38,788 nucleotides of DNA from a virus: positions 1 to 38,788 of the IMG/VR virus record IMGVR_UViG_3300027906_000054; one strand, given 5' to 3'. Both the position numbers and the translations under genes were made by a program. Numbering within the stretch: the stretch's first letter is position 1; every line of letters starts with the position of its first letter. Below, piece by piece: positions 16,640 through 27,003 of this stretch. The notes beneath the pieces were generated by a model, which ran no database searches, had not been told where the DNA came from, and saw only the letters and a list, made by a program, of their open reading frames with translations.

Positions 16640-19600
16640 TGGCAGTTAAGACCAAAAGAATATCTACTCTTATAGAGTCTCAGATACCTGAGTTCATTAC
16701 GACTGAGTACGAACTTTTTACGAAGTTCATTCAGAAGTATTACGAAGCTCAGGAAGTTCAAGGTGGTCCCTTAGATGTTATTACTAACATTCAAAAGTAT
16801 AGGGATATAGATTATTATGAACAGAATCTTCTTAGACAGTCTGATCTCTTGGACGCTACTATTTCTGATAGTGCTGATACAATTGTACTACAAGATGCGT
16901 CGAGTTTTCCACAGAAAAATGGATACGTAAGAATTGGTGATGAAATTGTATTTTACAATACACGTACTGACACTGAACTGAGAGAGTGTGTAAGGGGCGT
17001 TAGTGGAAATACGACACTTGGTGACTTATACGACACTAGCACCTTCTCTAGCACCACTGCTGCACCTCACAACTCTGGTGAGATAGTATACAATGTTAGC
17101 AATCTATTTTTATATGCTTTTGTCAAGAGTTTTGAGAATCAGTATCTAGGTTCTTTCCCTGAGAAGTATCTCAAGGGTGAAGTTGATAAGAGAACCCTGA
17201 TTAAAAACATTCAGAAGTTTTATAAGGCAAAAGGAACTGATAGTTCCATCCAGTTTATTTTCAATACCATCGTTTCTAAGGATGTAGATAATAAACCAGA
17301 AGTTTATAAACCAAGAGACTTTACTTACAAGGCATCTAATGCAGATTGGATCAACGTATATGCTTTGAAGTGTAAGGTTGTTACTGGTAACCCTAAAGAT
17401 TTAATTGGTAAGAGTATTGTCCAGACTGCTACTGAGGAATATGGATATGCTTCTGCTACTGTAGATAACGTCTATGCAGAAGGTACTTCAGATGATGAAG
17501 TAATATGGAATGTAGTACTTGCTCCAGAAACTGTTAATGGTCTCTTCTCTGTCTCAACTAAGACTCGTCTTGAGAAGGATCTTAATAACACCGATGGTGA
17601 TGGTAAGCGTATTAATGTGTTTTCCACACAAGGGTGGGGTAATACAGGAGAAATTTTAATTGGTAGTGAAACTATAAAGTTTGATGACAAAACTGTATCG
17701 CAATTTATAATTTCAGAAAGACTAAATCCACTTGCTCATACAGCGAGCGACTCGGTTTATAAGCCTGTGTTACTAGAAGGTTCTAGTGTCAGTCTTTTAA
17801 GCCTTGGCGTAGTATATAATCTTGCTACAACAACACCTCAACCATATTCTTCAGTTGGAGATAAGATTCAGGTTTCGGAACCAGGATTTGAAACTATTGA
17901 TCCTAAGATCATACTTAATGGTCAACCTCGTTGGGTTCTTAATACTACAGGAGCAGTAACTGCTTCAGGACATGCTGGTGTAGTAAGTGCATTAGATCAA
18001 GTACAGACTAATGTATCATCTATCCATGAAGATGATCAGTATTATTATATTACTAGTTCCAGTTATCCATCATATAACATTTTAGATGGATCTACTGTAA
18101 CACAAACAGTTCAAGATCAGAAATTGCTTCGTCTTATAAGAAAGCAAGCAACTAGAACTACAGAAGTATATCCAACTCCAAAGAGAGATATTGGAATCCT
18201 TCTAAACGGTGTCCCTGTCTACGGTTACAAGGATACAGAAAGTATAAGGTTCGGTAAACTAGAAAGCATCGCAGTTAACACTCAAGGAAGAGGGTACGTT
18301 AAACCGCCCTTCGTTCTTGTAGATGGTGTAGCGAATAAAGCAAGAGCATTTCTTTCTGGTGAAGTTGTAGAGAGCATAGTTGTTGATACGACTGATGTTT
18401 TCCCAAGAACTCCTGACATTGTTATTACTTCTGGTAGAGATGCCGCAGTAACTGCTGTAGTAACAAGAAATAAGGTAACAAGCCTTACAATTACGAACGC
18501 TGGAGAGTTTTACAGTTCTCCACCAATCGTAAGAATTCGTGACACTGCGGGTAAGGGGCGGTTTGCCGAATACAATTCAGTCATCGATACTGATGGTAAG
18601 TTAACTGGGTTTGAAAAAGTTGACGAAGGTAACTTCTATAAGCAAGCGACAGTAGTTGTAGATATTATTCCTGTTGGGGAGAATGCTACAGGAACACCAT
18701 TACTTAAAGAGTGGAATAAAAATAGATTTGATAAGTATACAAGCAACTTAGATACCAACTATGGTTATCTTTTCGAGAATTATGATAATACTCGTTATTA
18801 TGGATATGCACATCTAGCTAATCCAAAAGCACTTAGAGTTGCACTTAATGATAATTTAAACGGTGCAGGTTCAGAACCAGCAACCTTTACTCATTCACCA
18901 ATCATAGGTTTTGCTTATGATGGTAACCCCATATATGGTGCTTTCGGTCATGAGAATCCACTAGATGTAAATTCCACAATTGTGAGAATGACTTCTAGTT
19001 ATTCTTTAAGTGGATCTCGTGTAGATGGACCATCACTAGTAACTTATCCATTAGGAACATTTACTAATGATTATACCTACACTCATAAGTCTGGATCATT
19101 AGATGGAAACAATGGTAGATTCTGTGTTACTCCCGATTATCCAGAAGGAACGTATGCTTACTTCTTAACTATCGATAGTACACAAGTACCACAGTTCCCA
19201 TATGTTATTGGTGAGAATTTCTATTCGTTACCTGTAGATAGTAACTACAACTCGAATATTAATCAGAATGATATTCCTAAAACTGCTAAGAGGTTCTTTA
19301 CTTCTGGTATGCCTAGAAATGGAGAAGGTGTAATTGCTTCTGTTTCTTCGATTACTCCAGGATCAATTGATAGTGTTTCTATAGAAAGTTCATCTTCTAA
19401 CTTCTCAGTTAACTCAAAGGTTCATTTTGATAATCAAGGAACTGATGGATCTGAGGCAGAAGCATTAGTTAACTCTGTTAAAGGTCAATCTGTTAGTTAT
19501 CTACAATCAAAAGAAAATAAGGTAGTTAAATTAACAACAATTCAAAGTGCATATTTGTTTGCTGATGATACATTAAGGCAGCCAGATACTAGTGCTTATG

Positions 19601-22600
19601 GTACAATAGTGGGTACAGTTTCAAGTGGTAATGTTATCGTACTGAAAAATGTTAGTGGTACGTTTAATGAAACTGGAACATTCTCTGCTGATATTAAAAC
19701 TTTCTCTCTTCTTGTAGATCAGAATAGTTCATATACAGAGGGTGCTACTTTAAGTCTTACTGATGGTGTTAATACACCTATTGCTACAGCACAAGTATTA
19801 GAAGGAACAAACAGTCAGAACGTAGTTAAGATCAAGGTTATCAGCGGTACTTGGATTATTGATACTGATTATTATATACAGTCAAGTGATTTATTCAATA
19901 CTTCTGGATCTAAGATAATAACTCTTACTTCTTTAAGTGATAATTTAGAACCATTTATTGTTAATCAGAGTGTTGCTCTTGTTGAAACATCATCTCCTCA
20001 TGGATTGGGTATTGATGATAAAGTAACAATTGATATTAACCCTGATGATGCTACTAAGACTAAGACATGGTACTTAAGAAAACGTTTGTATCAAGAAGTT
20101 ACTTTTAAAACACCATCTAACACAACAAAGGTTAATGATAGTGGTATAGGAAGATTTGAAATTCTAAATGGTGGTGCAGATTATACTGCTGCTACTTATA
20201 ATAACATTGCTATAACTGGTGGGTCAGGTACTGGTGCAACTGCATCTATTATAGTATCTGCTGCTGGCGTTGTATCAAATGTTACAATACAGAATGCTGG
20301 AAGTGGATATAAGAGAGGAGATTACGTTGGTGTTGCTGATGAGAGTCTTGTAAGATCTGGTGGATCAACAAGTACAGCAAGATTAACAATCTTTATTGAC
20401 CATGCAGGGTTTGCATCTAATAATACTGCTGTTACAGTTGATGATGCTACAGGATTTGCTGTAGATGATCTAGTAAAGATAGGTGATGAGATTATTAAGA
20501 TTACTGCTATTAACAGTAAGACATTAAGTGTTGAGAGAGGACAAGAATCATCAACTGCTGTTGATCATTTCGATAATAAAGAAATTGCTTTATATAAGGC
20601 ACAATATAATTTTACAAATAACTTCCAAGTAGGTGATATTGCTAATTCTGGATACATTAAAACTTATGATAGTACAACTCAAAAGGCAACTATCATATTT
20701 GATTATGCAGTAGAGAAGACTAGTGCTAGTTCAGTTGATATCAGTACTACATTCTTTGATTCCAGTACTCCTAAGAGATTGGTATCAGTTGAGTCATTCT
20801 CATCAATAGAGTATAAATTTGAATTCTCAGAAGATAATAGTACATTTGTACCAAACCCAGAATTAAATATACAAGAATTTTATAAGTATAAGTTCGATAC
20901 GTCTCATAGTAGTCTCAGTGGGACTTACTTTGATATCAGTCCAAGTAAGAACTACAACTTAATTACCTTAGAGAAGAATGCATCTACAACTCTACCTGGG
21001 AATAGTGGAGCATCTACAGATGTTAAATTTGGATTTGGGTCTAGATTAGTAAGTAATACCTATGACACTAAGGTAGGTACTGATTTTACCAATTTCTATT
21101 ACTTTGATAAGAATGCAGTTGTTAATAGTGGTAATGGAGTTTTTAAACTAGTTACCGATCCTTTACAAGGTACTAAGACAATTAATTATGTTACCAACAA
21201 TCGTTTTGTGTATGACTTGATTGGAGATGCTCCTCTTTGGGATGGATCGGGAACAATATCATATACTACAACAGGACAATTTGCAGTTGGTCAAATAAAA
21301 GATTTCAGTGTTATAAATCTTGGATCAAATTATAACAAGGTTCCTGTAATTGCAGGTGTTTCACCTAATTCTGATTATCAGGCAGAAGCAACTGTATTGT
21401 TTGATTCTATATCTAAAGTTGTAACTGGTGTTACTGTTACCAAGAAGGGTTCTAATTATGTTAATCCTAAAGTTGTAATAACTTCCACTACTACTAGTAA
21501 GAATGCAACATTTTCAGTTATTGCAAGAGTAGGTGAGATTTATCAGATAAATGTAGTCTCTCCTGGTGAAGGATATACTACTGCACCAGAAATAGAAATT
21601 GTAGAAGGAGATGTTAGAGCATATGCTGGAAGTACAACTGTAGGAGTACCTCAAAGTGTAACATTTACTAATAATGGTAGTGCTTTCCACTTAGACAAAT
21701 CAATTTCATCTAATTTCACTTCTCAGTACATAGTAGGACTTAAAACTATAAGTGGAGATTTCCAAAAAGGTGAAACTGTAGTACAGAAGATAGGAAACAC
21801 AGAAGTTGCTAGAGCAAAGGTTACTGAGTGGAGACTAGGATCTAACCTCCTGAAACTCCAGTCTGTGACTGGGATCTTGAGGGAGAATATTGCGATTGAA
21901 GGATTATCATCAGTATCTTCCGCAGTTATCAAATCTGTATTCGTTACTGGATTTACTGAAGACGTTACTAGTTTCTATGATAATCAAGGTTTCTCTAAAT
22001 CTGATAAAGGAAAACTAGGTGTATCTAATCAAAGGTTGATTGATAGTGCTTTCTATCAAGATTATTCATATGTTGTTAAATCTAAGACTCCAATTGAGCA
22101 ATGGAGAGACTTAATTAAGTCTACTACCCATCCAGCTGGATTTAGATTGTTTGGACAGGTTGATGTTGAGAGTGATGCCTCTACAACAATGCCAACTGAA
22201 GTTCCAAAGGCAGATCACTTCAGTATTGTTCAACTTTGGGATCCTGAAAAGAATAAGATCACTGTTGAGAATACTACAAGGATAATTACTCAGACGATTC
22301 AGAATGTAGAGAGTCAAAGAGTTCGTAAGGGTATTGGATCTGTTGCGACATCAGACTTTAATTTCAATGAGACTCGTGCTTTTGAGTTTACTCTTAATGG
22401 TGCATTTGATGGAACATACAACAGTGACGGTCAGTTAACTGGCACAAAGACATTCCAAGTACTAGATGAGAACGGTGTTGCATTCACTCCAATTAATGCT
22501 AATACTCTTATCGTAACATTAGATGGTATATTACAAGAACCAGGTAAAGCATTTACTGTATCTGGTGATAATATTGTATTTGCCCAACCACCACTAGGAC

Positions 22601-25600
22601 CAGGAGTTAAAGCAGGGTCAGCATATAATGGAGTTAAGTTCTATGGTAAGGTATTTGAATGGAAATCTCCAGGTGCTGCATACAATACAAGGTATCTTAA
22701 GAAGATTAAAAATATCTTCCAACGTAATGGAAGATGGTTAGATGCTGCAAATCAACTTGCAAGAAATAAAGAGTTTATTACATCTGAAGCAGTTGGATAT
22801 GGTAAGGAAACTTATCCATTACTAGATTGGGCAACTAAGAGTGATGATTATATCAAGGATATTGGATTTATCATTGACTCATATGAGCATGATTTGAGGT
22901 TTGGTGGTAATATTAAGACTATTGATTATTCAACTATATTTGCTACTACTCCTTATATTAAAGATAACAAAGATGAGTCCTTTAAAATATTCAAATATGC
23001 TACTAACTTAGCAAGACTTGCTATTAGAAATTGGGATTATGTTGAGACTAATGCAACATATACTACTAATACTACATCAGTAACAGTTACAAATACTGAG
23101 AACTTAGTAGTTGGAATGTATCTTACCTCTGGTAGAGCGTTCCAAGCAGATACTAAGATCACTTCTATTGATAGTCCTACTAAAATAACTGTTAGTAAAG
23201 CAATACTAGGTAATTCTACTGCATCTAGTAATACAACTCCAGCTAATTTAACTGGAACTACTAGTGGTGATGAGACTTATGGTGGTGTTGGACAAGTTCT
23301 TCTCAACGACACATATACAGTTTCTGTTGGTGATACTGTATCAGTAGGAGAAGATCCTGGTGGATCTCCTGAAATTATATTCCGTTTGAATGGAAGGAAT
23401 GACGGTACATTCTACGATGCTGCATATTTGATTGAAAGAAATAAACAGCATATCGTAGAAGAAGCAACACAAGCAATTACTGCTAACATTACTGATTATC
23501 AAACTAATCCAGCAACTTATCATCCTTATGTACAGTATTATGTCGAATCTGTAATATATCATTTACAATTGGGTGGTAACGAGAAGGTTGCTAAGATATA
23601 TGAGAGATTAAACTTTAAAGATTTACCTGCTGCTATAACAGGCAACCCATCAGAAGGGTTTAATACTTTGTTAGATGAGTGGAAGAGTGATATGTCTAAG
23701 ATGTTTGCAAAGGCATCTGAGTATATGACTTCTGCTATAAGAAATACACTAGCAGCAAAGGTTAACTCTACTGTAGATCCTAATCCAGATACCAGTATTA
23801 CAGCTGATAAGTTATCACCTGCCTGTGCTGAGGTAGCGTCTGCACTTGATACATTTGCTACAATTACTGCAACAGTTCTTACAGAAGGAGAAGGGTTAGT
23901 AGTAGCAACAGATATAAATTCACCGAAGATTGGTAATTGGACTACTACTGCAACATATACAAATTATAATATCATCAGTGATCCTTTATTGATTGCTAAG
24001 GATTGTGATGATGTAGTTTCTGCTGTTGATTCTTTATATGATAGTTTCCAAGATATTCTTAGTGACAGAGCTGTTACTAGAGGAAACCCAGATTATGTTG
24101 ATGGAGAGAATACAGACTTTGAATTGTATTGGGAAGATGGTAGTGCTGTAGACACTGATGTAGATGAAGATCTATTCTTAACTATTAATGCAGTTCTTCA
24201 GACACCAAAATATAGTGCTGCTATATCACAAGATTCATATTTCATTGATAGGACTACAGTACCTAATGTATTGAAGTTTAGCGTTGCACCTATTTGGGAT
24301 CAAGATCTTGGTGCTAAGAGTTTAGGTGAAGCAACTGCTGTTGAGAAAGTAACAGGAATTGGTGTTGGTAATTACAAACGTCTTACTATCGACTACGATT
24401 TAGTAGACGATGTAAAATCTGGTCCATTCTTAATTCTTGATGTAGAGGATAATACTTCACAAACTGTTGAACTTCAAGATTATTTGTATGTCTTCTTAGA
24501 TGGAGTCTTACAGAGACAGGGATATAGTTATACAATAGCAGGACCAAATATCTTCTTCAATGTTCCTATTAAGAAGGAAATGAAGATTGACATGCGTTAC
24601 CTCTATGGTAGAGATGCTGGTCAAACTCTAAACATATACGATTTCTCTCCTGATACCTACTTTGCTTATGGTACATTTGTACTAGATACAACTTCTGCAC
24701 AGGTTGATAGCTTCCTTACTTATTCTTGGATGGGTGAGAAGGTAGGTACTGGAATACATTGTTGGCAAGTAAGAGCTAACGGTACATATAATGTTATTGG
24801 TGAAGTAAGTAGTGCTTATAAGACTGCATCTACTTTATCCTTTAGTATTAAATCACAAAATGCTGCTGTTGAAGCAGGATTGGATCTGATCTTTGCTACT
24901 AAGACAGATTACACTAAGACATTTACATTTGCAGATTCTGAATTTACTAATACTACATTAACATTCACAAAGGATTCTACTGGTAGGAAGATACTGAATA
25001 GTGATAATGCTGTTTGGTATGGTACAACATTAGGTAAAACATATAGAAATCCATTTGCTAGTTTGTCTAATGGAGATCTTGTAAGAGTAGAAGGTGAAGA
25101 TACCTTCAGAAGAATTAAGAAAGTACCAGAATCTACTACTAGTAAAGATGGTAGAGGTGGAGAGCAATTATCAGATGACGTTTATAGTACTGTATCAGTA
25201 GAAGGTTATTCTGGTATTACTAGAGGTGAAGGTCTTAGTGTTGTTGCAACTGTTGATGGTGGTAAAGTTACTGCATTAACATGGAACCGTCGTAGTTATG
25301 ATCCATTAACTCAACCTACTGCATATCAATATTTTACACCTCCTGTTCTAGAATTCATTCCTGAAGATGGTACTGGTGGTGGTGCAAAAGCAGAAGTTAT
25401 TGTAAGTAAAGGTCAAGTAATAAGTGTTGATCTACTTGATGGTGGTTCGGGATATACTAAAGCACCTATCATTGTAGTTGCTAGAAGATTTGATATCTTA
25501 ACTGAAAGAGATATTGGTGTATCCATTATCAATGTTGAGATGGTTCCTCAAGTTGAGATTGGACAGGGTGCTACTTCTGCATCTAGGATTACTATTCTTG

Positions 25601-26955
25601 GTACTCAGGTTCAGGGTATCGATTCATTCTCAAGTACTTTATTCAATAGTCCTCTTGATGTTACTAGGAAGATAACAGCAGAACTTCAGATTGATACTGA
25701 TAATATTGCAGAAGGACAGTCTGGATTTGATATGCCAGCTGGACCTATACAACCTGCTGCTGTAAAAATTGTTTATGTTGAACCAGCACCTGTACTGATC
25801 GAAGGAGAAGGTGGAGCACTGAGAAATCAGTGGGAAGCAACTGTTCTAAGTGCAGAACTTCAGGATATCATACCTCTTGCTTCAATTACTACAGTTGGAA
25901 AGAGTATCGTTTCTACTTTAGTTCATGAGATTCATAATACAGCATTAGGTAATATCAATTACTTTGAGGATGCTGCATATACTAACGTTGATACTAATAT
26001 CGGTGATAGTATTATCTACATCCCAGACACCAGTAGTTTTGCATCTAATGGTCATCTGTTGATAGGTGATGAACGTGTTCGTTATTGGAGGAAGCTATCT
26101 GATCGTTTCTTAAATGTTGATCGTGGTCTATATGGAACTACAGATAAGTTCCATGCTGCTGGTACATATTTACGTCAAGTTCCAGAGATAATTTCTATCA
26201 TACCTGCTGGTATCGTTAAGATCGAGTCTGAAGTATCTGATTGTTCAATAATAAGTGCTGCTGCTGGTTCTTCTAGAGAATCCATATATCAACATCAGAT
26301 TGAAGTAGATAAGCAGAGTCCTCATGATACTTCCAGAGAAATTGTTGTAATACCACCTGAGACTGGTATTGTTGATAGGTATCAGGAAACTGCATTCTTA
26401 CCAGATCCTGTTGAACAGAGAAATGGTAATTTCGTTGATATTCCTGAACCATATACTGTTACTAAGAGAGATACTACTATAATTACAATTGTAAACGAGG
26501 TATTTGGTAGAGAGGTAGAGTATCGCGGAGATTATATTATTGGTAATATTGGGTCTACTATTGGTATGTGGGATCAGACAGGACATGATGTTGGCGCGTC
26601 CAATGTTTCTGGAATGACCATTGGAGAACTTGATAGAATCTTTGCTTCGATGGCAATTAAAGATTTCACCGATAGAACTCATTCTAATTATACTCTCAGT
26701 GGAGACTACTTCAATCTAGGTAGACCATCTACCCAAAACCCTGTGGCCATCTCAAGTTCCGCAGGTACAATAGGTGGTACTATCGTGGTACAAGATACAA
26801 CTTATTGGCCAGATACTGGCTACATATTTACGTCTGGTGGTACAGTTATACAGTACACCAGCAAAACTGCTACAACATTTGTAGGGTGTACGCTCACCTC
26901 TGGTCCTAACAATATTGCTTCTGGACACGAGTTAGTTCCGTATCACCCAACATAA
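16639..26955 (+). CDS. Giant baseplate/tail structural protein in the gp7 position (3438 aa)
   Basis: 3438 residues, over three times T4 gp7 (1032). The first 250 (MAVKTKRISTLIESQIPEFI onward) look like the cyanophage wedge-protein N-terminus. About 750-860 follow the YHYH pattern (GFAYDGNPIYGAFG, then GRFCVTPDYPEGTYAYFLT). Gly-Tyr repeats of the type GSGYxxAPxVxI recur around 550-660, 1170-1240, 1550-1670 and 2900-2960. A helical module DAAxxIxRNKxxI, ending in a YxxxLxxGGN-type motif, occurs twice, near 2034 and 2260. No transmembrane segment is seen. It most likely replaces gp7 and adds fibre-like decoration; the start overlaps the gp6 stop in TAATG. The main doubt is how much of it corresponds to gp7. 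Confidence 0.8.
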   Translation: MAVKTKRISTLIESQIPEFITTEYELFTKFIQKYYEAQEVQGGPLDVITNIQKYRDIDYYEQNLLRQSDLLDATISDSADTIVLQDASSFPQKNGYVRIGDEIVFYNTRTDTELRECVRGVSGNTTLGDLYDTSTFSSTTAAPHNSGEIVYNVSNLFLYAFVKSFENQYLGSFPEKYLKGEVDKRTLIKNIQKFYKAKGTDSSIQFIFNTIVSKDVDNKPEVYKPRDFTYKASNADWINVYALKCKVVTGNPKDLIGKSIVQTATEEYGYASATVDNVYAEGTSDDEVIWNVVLAPETVNGLFSVSTKTRLEKDLNNTDGDGKRINVFSTQGWGNTGEILIGSETIKFDDKTVSQFIISERLNPLAHTASDSVYKPVLLEGSSVSLLSLGVVYNLATTTPQPYSSVGDKIQVSEPGFETIDPKIILNGQPRWVLNTTGAVTASGHAGVVSALDQVQTNVSSIHEDDQYYYITSSSYPSYNILDGSTVTQTVQDQKLLRLIRKQATRTTEVYPTPKRDIGILLNGVPVYGYKDTESIRFGKLESIAVNTQGRGYVKPPFVLVDGVANKARAFLSGEVVESIVVDTTDVFPRTPDIVITSGRDAAVTAVVTRNKVTSLTITNAGEFYSSPPIVRIRDTAGKGRFAEYNSVIDTDGKLTGFEKVDEGNFYKQATVVVDIIPVGENATGTPLLKEWNKNRFDKYTSNLDTNYGYLFENYDNTRYYGYAHLANPKALRVALNDNLNGAGSEPATFTHSPIIGFAYDGNPIYGAFGHENPLDVNSTIVRMTSSYSLSGSRVDGPSLVTYPLGTFTNDYTYTHKSGSLDGNNGRFCVTPDYPEGTYAYFLTIDSTQVPQFPYVIGENFYSLPVDSNYNSNINQNDIPKTAKRFFTSGMPRNGEGVIASVSSITPGSIDSVSIESSSSNFSVNSKVHFDNQGTDGSEAEALVNSVKGQSVSYLQSKENKVVKLTTIQSAYLFADDTLRQPDTSAYGTIVGTVSSGNVIVLKNVSGTFNETGTFSADIKTFSLLVDQNSSYTEGATLSLTDGVNTPIATAQVLEGTNSQNVVKIKVISGTWIIDTDYYIQSSDLFNTSGSKIITLTSLSDNLEPFIVNQSVALVETSSPHGLGIDDKVTIDINPDDATKTKTWYLRKRLYQEVTFKTPSNTTKVNDSGIGRFEILNGGADYTAATYNNIAITGGSGTGATASIIVSAAGVVSNVTIQNAGSGYKRGDYVGVADESLVRSGGSTSTARLTIFIDHAGFASNNTAVTVDDATGFAVDDLVKIGDEIIKITAINSKTLSVERGQESSTAVDHFDNKEIALYKAQYNFTNNFQVGDIANSGYIKTYDSTTQKATIIFDYAVEKTSASSVDISTTFFDSSTPKRLVSVESFSSIEYKFEFSEDNSTFVPNPELNIQEFYKYKFDTSHSSLSGTYFDISPSKNYNLITLEKNASTTLPGNSGASTDVKFGFGSRLVSNTYDTKVGTDFTNFYYFDKNAVVNSGNGVFKLVTDPLQGTKTINYVTNNRFVYDLIGDAPLWDGSGTISYTTTGQFAVGQIKDFSVINLGSNYNKVPVIAGVSPNSDYQAEATVLFDSISKVVTGVTVTKKGSNYVNPKVVITSTTTSKNATFSVIARVGEIYQINVVSPGEGYTTAPEIEIVEGDVRAYAGSTTVGVPQSVTFTNNGSAFHLDKSISSNFTSQYIVGLKTISGDFQKGETVVQKIGNTEVARAKVTEWRLGSNLLKLQSVTGILRENIAIEGLSSVSSAVIKSVFVTGFTEDVTSFYDNQGFSKSDKGKLGVSNQRLIDSAFYQDYSYVVKSKTPIEQWRDLIKSTTHPAGFRLFGQVDVESDASTTMPTEVPKADHFSIVQLWDPEKNKITVENTTRIITQTIQNVESQRVRKGIGSVATSDFNFNETRAFEFTLNGAFDGTYNSDGQLTGTKTFQVLDENGVAFTPINANTLIVTLDGILQEPGKAFTVSGDNIVFAQPPLGPGVKAGSAYNGVKFYGKVFEWKSPGAAYNTRYLKKIKNIFQRNGRWLDAANQLARNKEFITSEAVGYGKETYPLLDWATKSDDYIKDIGFIIDSYEHDLRFGGNIKTIDYSTIFATTPYIKDNKDESFKIFKYATNLARLAIRNWDYVETNATYTTNTTSVTVTNTENLVVGMYLTSGRAFQADTKITSIDSPTKITVSKAILGNSTASSNTTPANLTGTTSGDETYGGVGQVLLNDTYTVSVGDTVSVGEDPGGSPEIIFRLNGRNDGTFYDAAYLIERNKQHIVEEATQAITANITDYQTNPATYHPYVQYYVESVIYHLQLGGNEKVAKIYERLNFKDLPAAITGNPSEGFNTLLDEWKSDMSKMFAKASEYMTSAIRNTLAAKVNSTVDPNPDTSITADKLSPACAEVASALDTFATITATVLTEGEGLVVATDINSPKIGNWTTTATYTNYNIISDPLLIAKDCDDVVSAVDSLYDSFQDILSDRAVTRGNPDYVDGENTDFELYWEDGSAVDTDVDEDLFLTINAVLQTPKYSAAISQDSYFIDRTTVPNVLKFSVAPIWDQDLGAKSLGEATAVEKVTGIGVGNYKRLTIDYDLVDDVKSGPFLILDVEDNTSQTVELQDYLYVFLDGVLQRQGYSYTIAGPNIFFNVPIKKEMKIDMRYLYGRDAGQTLNIYDFSPDTYFAYGTFVLDTTSAQVDSFLTYSWMGEKVGTGIHCWQVRANGTYNVIGEVSSAYKTASTLSFSIKSQNAAVEAGLDLIFATKTDYTKTFTFADSEFTNTTLTFTKDSTGRKILNSDNAVWYGTTLGKTYRNPFASLSNGDLVRVEGEDTFRRIKKVPESTTSKDGRGGEQLSDDVYSTVSVEGYSGITRGEGLSVVATVDGGKVTALTWNRRSYDPLTQPTAYQYFTPPVLEFIPEDGTGGGAKAEVIVSKGQVISVDLLDGGSGYTKAPIIVVARRFDILTERDIGVSIINVEMVPQVEIGQGATSASRITILGTQVQGIDSFSSTLFNSPLDVTRKITAELQIDTDNIAEGQSGFDMPAGPIQPAAVKIVYVEPAPVLIEGEGGALRNQWEATVLSAELQDIIPLASITTVGKSIVSTLVHEIHNTALGNINYFEDAAYTNVDTNIGDSIIYIPDTSSFASNGHLLIGDERVRYWRKLSDRFLNVDRGLYGTTDKFHAAGTYLRQVPEIISIIPAGIVKIESEVSDCSIISAAAGSSRESIYQHQIEVDKQSPHDTSREIVVIPPETGIVDRYQETAFLPDPVEQRNGNFVDIPEPYTVTKRDTTIITIVNEVFGREVEYRGDYIIGNIGSTIGMWDQTGHDVGASNVSGMTIGELDRIFASMAIKDFTDRTHSNYTLSGDYFNLGRPSTQNPVAISSSAGTIGGTIVVQDTTYWPDTGYIFTSGGTVIQYTSKTATTFVGCTLTSGPNNIASGHELVPYHPT

Positions 26956-26959
26956 ACTG

Positions 26960-26975
26960 TATAAATATAAATAAC
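26960..26975 (+). promoter_or_regulatory. Late-type promoter, exact T4 box
   Basis: TATAAATATAAATAAC at 26960-26975 contains an exact TATAAATA and a second overlapping copy. It stands 28 bases before ATG 27004 of the gp8 gene. Confidence 0.7.
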
Positions 26976-27003
26976 TTTGGCACAAAACACGTCGGTAAAA
27001 TAA

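Noticed and set aside
26735-26750. ACCCTGTGGCC as a fifth DnaA-box-like site
   Set aside because: Only half of the dyad is present and it lies in the middle of a structural gene; likely chance.
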